From: Clostridia bacterium
Lineage (GTDB): Bacteria > Bacillota > Clostridia > Oscillospirales > CAG-272
Reading direction: 5' to 3'
NCBI GenBank assembly: GCA_900770605.1
Contig: CAAGKS010000141.1
Location: 1-8,901 of the forward strand
Length of the DNA stretch: 8,901 nt
Shown here: positions 6,741 through 8,901 of the stretch, in pieces
Layout of the letters: each line of letters starts with the position of its first letter
Numbering within the stretch: the first letter of the stretch is position 1
Program-made: the position numbers and the translations under genes
The notes under the pieces: generated by a model
Told to the model about the DNA's origin: nothing
What the model saw: only the letters and a program-made list of their open reading frames with translations
The model's database searches: none

Positions 6741-6750
6741 ATTCCAATTT
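6737..6750 (+). repeat. 14-nt direct repeat, copy 1 (end of the Nudix gene)
   Basis: ATAAATTCCAATTT starts one base before and includes the Nudix stop codon. An identical copy lies at 7214-7227 across the GNAT stop codon. The bases after each (TACGA and ATCGA) are also similar. Confidence 0.7.
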
Positions 6751-6764
6751 TACGAGGTGTTGTT

Positions 6765-7217
6765 ATGCCAAAATATCAATATGTTACTTTGAGAGATGTG
6801 CCTGAATGGATGCTACCTGCCGCTGAATGGTTTCACAACAAGTGGGGGATCCCAACACAAGCGTATTTGGAATGCATGGAGGCATATCTCCATGATGAAA
6901 CAGAATACGGATGGTATTTGTGTTTGAACGGGGATCAGATTGTTGGCGGAATGGGCGTTATTGAAAATGATTTTCATGACAGAAAAGACCTTGTACCAAA
7001 TGTATGTGCTGTTTTTACAGAGGAAAAATATCGAAATCAGGGAATTGCAGGAAATTTGTTAAATATGGTTGTGGATGACATGAAGTCAAAAGGCATTTCA
7101 CCAATTTATCTTGTTACTGACCATATTGGATTTTACGAAAAATATGGATGGGAATTTCTGTGCATGGTTCAAGGCGATGGTGAACCCTATATGTCAAGAA
7201 TGTATATTCACAGATAA
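6765..7217 (+). CDS. GNAT-family N-acetyltransferase
   Basis: This is a 150-aa acetyl-CoA-dependent acyltransferase. Motif A is visible in VCAVFTEEKYRNQGIAGNLLN (80-100), with the R/Q-x-x-G-x-A acetyl-CoA pyrophosphate loop at R90 to A95. Motif B is FYEKYGWEF (123-131), and the N-terminal half has the expected strand GDQIVGGMGVIE (56-67). The acceptor substrate is unknown; small antibiotics, peptides and polyamines are all possible for such proteins. The ATG at 6765 follows GAGGTG (6754-6759) after 5 bases. Like the Nudix gene it is AT-rich, and it lacks its own promoter, so the two probably arrived and are expressed together. A hairpin 28 bases after its stop ends the unit. Confidence 0.92.
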   Translation: MPKYQYVTLRDVPEWMLPAAEWFHNKWGIPTQAYLECMEAYLHDETEYGWYLCLNGDQIVGGMGVIENDFHDRKDLVPNVCAVFTEEKYRNQGIAGNLLNMVVDDMKSKGISPIYLVTDHIGFYEKYGWEFLCMVQGDGEPYMSRMYIHR

Positions 7218-7227
7218 ATTCCAATTT
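7214..7227 (+). repeat. 14-nt direct repeat, copy 2 (end of the GNAT gene)
   Basis: This is an identical ATAAATTCCAATTT to that at 6737-6750, placed the same way across the stop codon. Together the two copies bracket the GNAT gene stop to stop (477-bp period). Confidence 0.7.
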
Positions 7228-7245
7228 ATCGAATAAAATAGAACG

Positions 7246-7278
7246 AACCCCGACAGATTTTCAAAGCCTGTCGGGGTT
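7246..7278 (+). terminator. Probable terminator of the Nudix-GNAT operon
   Basis: A perfect 11-bp GC-rich stem, AACCCCGACAG (7246-7256) with CTGTCGGGGTT (7268-7278), has an 11-nt loop. The following tract (ATTCTATAAAA) is poor in T, so termination may be inefficient. Confidence 0.65.
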
Positions 7279-7286
7279 ATTCTATA

Positions 7287-7309
7287 AAAACTCCGCCGCC
7301 TATTTACTT
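7287..7309 (+). repeat. Boundary repeat, copy A
   Basis: The 23 bases AAAACTC-C-GCCGCC-TATTTACTT match 8761-8783 (AAAACTC-GCCGCC-C-TATTTACTT) except that one C has moved. Both copies carry the TTTACT -35 of the promoter that follows. The two copies enclose the XRE-type regulator and PAP2 genes. Confidence 0.7.
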
Positions 7310-7331
7310 AGATAAGGTTGTGTGATATAAT
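7303..7331 (+). promoter_or_regulatory. Promoter of the XRE-type regulator gene
   Basis: TTTACT (7303-7308) and TATAAT (7326-7331) are 17 bases apart, with a TG-extended -10 (TGATATAAT). It has the same CCTATTTACTT context as the promoters at 6213 and 8777. Confidence 0.78.
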
Positions 7332-7334
7332 GAA

Positions 7335-7360
7335 TACGAACACGGTTCAAATCATTCGTA
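7335..7360. promoter_or_regulatory. Candidate operator
   Basis: TACGAA (7335-7340) and TTCGTA (7355-7360) form a 6-bp inverted repeat with a 14-nt spacer. It lies just past the -10 box, at the expected transcription start. A position like this would suit autorepression by the XRE-type protein encoded downstream. The arms are short and could be chance. Confidence 0.3.
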
Positions 7361-7387
7361 AGGTTATATTAAGAAAGAGCATATATT

Positions 7388-7990
7388 ATGGAATTTAACG
7401 AGAAGCTTCAGGAATTAAGACGTCAGAAGGGAATTACGCAGGAAGAGCTTGCGGCAAGCCTTTGGGTATCACGAACTGCCGTCTCAAAATGGGAGTCGGG
7501 CAGAGGATACCCGAATATCGAGTCGTTAAAGGCGATAGCAAAATTTTTTTCGGTGTCGCTTGACGAGCTGTTGTCCTCGGACGAGGCGTTGTTTATCGCC
7601 GAGAGGGACAACGAGCAAAAACAAAAACACCTTCGTGATCTCGTGTACGGTCTCTTGGACTTGAGCATCGCGCTGTTGCTTTTTCTGCCGTTTTTCGCGC
7701 AGCGCTCGGGTGCTGACGTTCAGAGCGTGTCGCTTATCGCGCTCGGCGTCCGTTCTTATTTGAAAATAGCGTATTTTACCGCCATCGGCTTAACGGCGGC
7801 GATGGGCGTGGCAACGCTCGCGTTGCAAAATTGCAAGGCACAAGCGTGGCAGAGAAGCAAGGCGATAATTTCCTTGGCGCTTGGCGCGGCGTGTGTTTTA
7901 CTGTTCACAGTCAGTTCACAGCCGTATGCCGCGGTGTTTGCATTCGTTTTGCTGGCTATCAAGGCGCTGATGCTCATAAAGCGCAAATGA
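7388..7990 (+). CDS. XRE-family HTH regulator with C-terminal membrane domain
   Basis: The product (200 aa) joins an N-terminal Cro/C1-type helix-turn-helix to a hydrophobic C-terminal half. The DNA-binding domain is at about 8-62: LRRQKGITQEELAASLWVSR, then AVSKWESGRGYPNIESL, a textbook XRE pattern. A charged linker follows (68-84). Four likely transmembrane segments lie at about 86-104, 125-147, 158-176 and 179-197, ending in a positive KRK tail. It is therefore probably a membrane-tethered regulator that senses an envelope or membrane signal; the signal and targets are unknown. The ribosome binding site is weak (AAGAAAG, 7371-7377, 10 bases before the ATG), implying low expression. Codon use is GC-richer than in the Nudix-GNAT pair and like the PAP2 gene 107 bases downstream, a possible partner. 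Confidence 0.88.
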   Translation: MEFNEKLQELRRQKGITQEELAASLWVSRTAVSKWESGRGYPNIESLKAIAKFFSVSLDELLSSDEALFIAERDNEQKQKHLRDLVYGLLDLSIALLLFLPFFAQRSGADVQSVSLIALGVRSYLKIAYFTAIGLTAAMGVATLALQNCKAQAWQRSKAIISLALGAACVLLFTVSSQPYAAVFAFVLLAIKALMLIKRK

Positions 7991-8049
7991 CACGAAGCGT
8001 ATCGCGCCCGTGACGTCGCGTTTCTTGCGCGTATCTCTGCCTATCCGTT

Positions 8050-8081
8050 AAAATGTATTTTGGCGAGAGCCAATACGTTTT
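8050..8081 (+). promoter_or_regulatory. Hairpin with GAGA tetraloop just before the PAP2 ribosome binding site
   Basis: The left arm 8050-8064 pairs with 8069-8081: 5 bp next to the loop, a 2-nt bulge, then 8 bp including one wobble. The loop GAGA (8065-8068) fits the stable GNRA class. It sits 4 bases before the GGAG site (8085-8088). It could be the terminator of the regulator gene (its 3' arm ends in TTTT) or a leader structure affecting translation. A weak promoter-like pair, TTGCGC (8025-8030) and TAAAAT (8049-8054), spacer 18, overlaps it. Confidence 0.45.
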
Positions 8082-8097
8082 ATAGGAGATAGAGATA

Positions 8098-8754
8098 ATG
8101 AAAAGCAGAAACAAAAAAGTATTTTTTAGCGGTATAGGACTGCTCGCCGCATTTGCGGTGTGGACGGTACTGCTCGGTCTGGTTGACGTAAGAGCGATAG
8201 GGCCGATAGACTCGCGCGTGGGCTTTGCCACACTCAACGCGTTTTTTCACGACCTTACAGGCACGAATATGACCTTGTACGTCATCACGGATTGGCTTGG
8301 GCTCGTTCCTATCGGGGTTGCCTTTTGCTTTGCCGTGCTCGGACTCGTTCAGTGGATAAAAAGAAAGAGATTTACGGCGGTGGACCTTTCGATACTTGCG
8401 CTCGGCGGGTTTTATATTGCCGTGATCTCGGCGTATCTGTTCTTTGAGGCGGTGGTCATCAATTATAGGCCCGTGCTCATAGAGGGATATCTTGAAGCGT
8501 CCTATCCCTCGTCCACGACTATGCTCGTGACGTGTGTAATGCCGAGCGCGCTCATGCAGATGAGAGCGCGTATCAAGCGCTTGGCGCTCAGACGCTGCGT
8601 GACGGTTGCATTCATCGCGTTTATTGCCTTTATGGTTCTCGGCAGGCTTTTGTCGGGCGTGCATTGGTTGAGCGATATTATCGGCGGCGCATTGATCAGC
8701 GCAGGACTTGTGGCGATCTATTATTCCGTCAGCGGAATAGGGCAGGGCGACTGA
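8098..8754 (+). CDS. PAP2-superfamily membrane protein with altered active-site motifs
   Basis: This is a 218-aa integral membrane protein with about six hydrophobic segments (about 9-29, 62-84, 96-118, 141-155, 166-182, 194-211), the layout of PAP2 lipid phosphatases, which remove phosphate from lipids such as phosphatidate or undecaprenyl pyrophosphate at the outer membrane face. The third PAP2 motif is recognisable as R183-x5-H189-x3-D193 (GRLLSGVHWLSD), including the nucleophilic His. Motif 1 keeps R124-P125, but the Lys seven residues before is Glu117. Motif 2 reads PSST (137-140) instead of PSGH, so the second catalytic His is absent. Activity may be changed or lost. The ATG at 8098 follows GGAG after 9 bases. 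It may be co-transcribed with the upstream regulator gene or use a weak promoter of its own. Confidence 0.85.
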   Translation: MKSRNKKVFFSGIGLLAAFAVWTVLLGLVDVRAIGPIDSRVGFATLNAFFHDLTGTNMTLYVITDWLGLVPIGVAFCFAVLGLVQWIKRKRFTAVDLSILALGGFYIAVISAYLFFEAVVINYRPVLIEGYLEASYPSSTTMLVTCVMPSALMQMRARIKRLALRRCVTVAFIAFIAFMVLGRLLSGVHWLSDIIGGALISAGLVAIYYSVSGIGQGD

Positions 8755-8786
8755 TCCATTAAAACTCGCCGCCCTATTTACTTTTT
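8736..8786 (+). terminator. Terminator of the PAP2 gene, overlapping the next promoter
   Basis: AATAGGGCAGGGCGA (8736-8750) pairs with TCGCCGCCCTATT (8766-8778): 13 base pairs with two single-base bulges, and a loop that contains the TGA stop. The stem is followed by TACTTTTT. The stem begins inside the coding sequence, and the 3' arm and T tract contain the TTTACT -35 (8777-8782) of the following promoter. Confidence 0.75.
8761..8783 (+). repeat. Boundary repeat, copy B
   Basis: This is the second copy of the 23-nt sequence at 7287-7309, differing only by the position of one C. It forms the 3' arm of the PAP2 terminator and contains the next -35 box. Confidence 0.7.
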
Positions 8787-8805
8787 GATGGATATGTGGT
8801 ATAAT
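8777..8805 (+). promoter_or_regulatory. Promoter of the gene at the right edge
   Basis: TTTACT (8777-8782) and TATAAT (8800-8805) are 17 bases apart, with a TG-extended -10 (TGGTATAAT). It is the third copy of the CCTATTTACTT promoter type. Confidence 0.82.
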
Positions 8806-8849
8806 TGCTTTGTAAAAAAAGCGTATTCTCCATCTCGGAGGGGAAGTTT

Positions 8850-8901
8850 ATGAAAAAGATGATCATCATAGTCGCCATTTTGGTAGTGGCGGTGCTTTTG
8901 A
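8850..8901 (+). CDS. Start of a secreted or membrane protein, cut by the window end
   Basis: Only the first 17 codons are present: MKKMIIIVAILVVAVLL. Two lysines followed by an unbroken hydrophobic run are typical of a signal peptide or N-terminal transmembrane anchor. GGAGG (8837-8841) lies 8 bases before the ATG, and a good promoter lies about 45 bases upstream, so this is a real gene start. Nothing in the visible part reveals the function. Confidence 0.8.
   Translation, partial: MKKMIIIVAILVVAVLL

Noticed and set aside
8080..8664. 194-codon minus-strand frame opposite the PAP2 gene
   Set aside because: The very Arg/His/Lys-rich product is typical of reading the complement of a hydrophobic protein; there is no start signal.

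Overview
The window looks like chromosomal DNA from a low-to-medium GC Clostridia-type Firmicute, probably a gut lineage. The evidence is GroEL, FtsZ, L13 and S9 proteins of Firmicute type, strong GGAGG ribosome binding sites before almost every gene, TTGACA/TATAAT promoters and many intrinsic terminators. This placement is by eye; no phylogeny was run.

Left half (1-3984, + strand): the 3' nine-tenths of groEL ends at a clean terminator. Two complete ftsZ genes follow in tandem. Their products align without a gap over the first 316 residues at roughly 70% identity (counted by eye). Both keep the GTP-binding and T7-loop residues, but they differ completely in their short C-terminal tails. The pair sits beside groEL, with no ftsA, ftsQ or mur gene visible. 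A bidirectional terminator separates ftsZ2 from a convergent minus-strand gene (3987-4943) for a protein with three S1 RNA-binding repeats.

Middle (4944-6117): an AT-rich spacer carries a perfect-consensus promoter driving the rplM-rpsI ribosomal operon (L13, S9), closed by a terminator.

Right half (6118-8901): an accessory stretch of short, self-contained transcription units. In order it holds a compound palindromic repeat; an AT-rich, foreign-looking Nudix hydrolase plus GNAT acetyltransferase pair; a membrane-anchored XRE-type regulator; a PAP2-like membrane protein with altered active-site motifs; and the first 17 codons of a secreted or membrane protein. Three unit boundaries carry the same element, CCTATTTACTT, exactly 17 bases upstream of an extended TATAAT -10 box. 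At two of them it overlaps a terminator-like hairpin, so terminator and next promoter appear to be superimposed.

The strongest leads are the tandem ftsZ pair with non-canonical tails, the repeated boundary element, and the PAP2 protein lacking two conserved catalytic residues. I see no CRISPR array, tRNA, rRNA, transposase or recognisable defence system.
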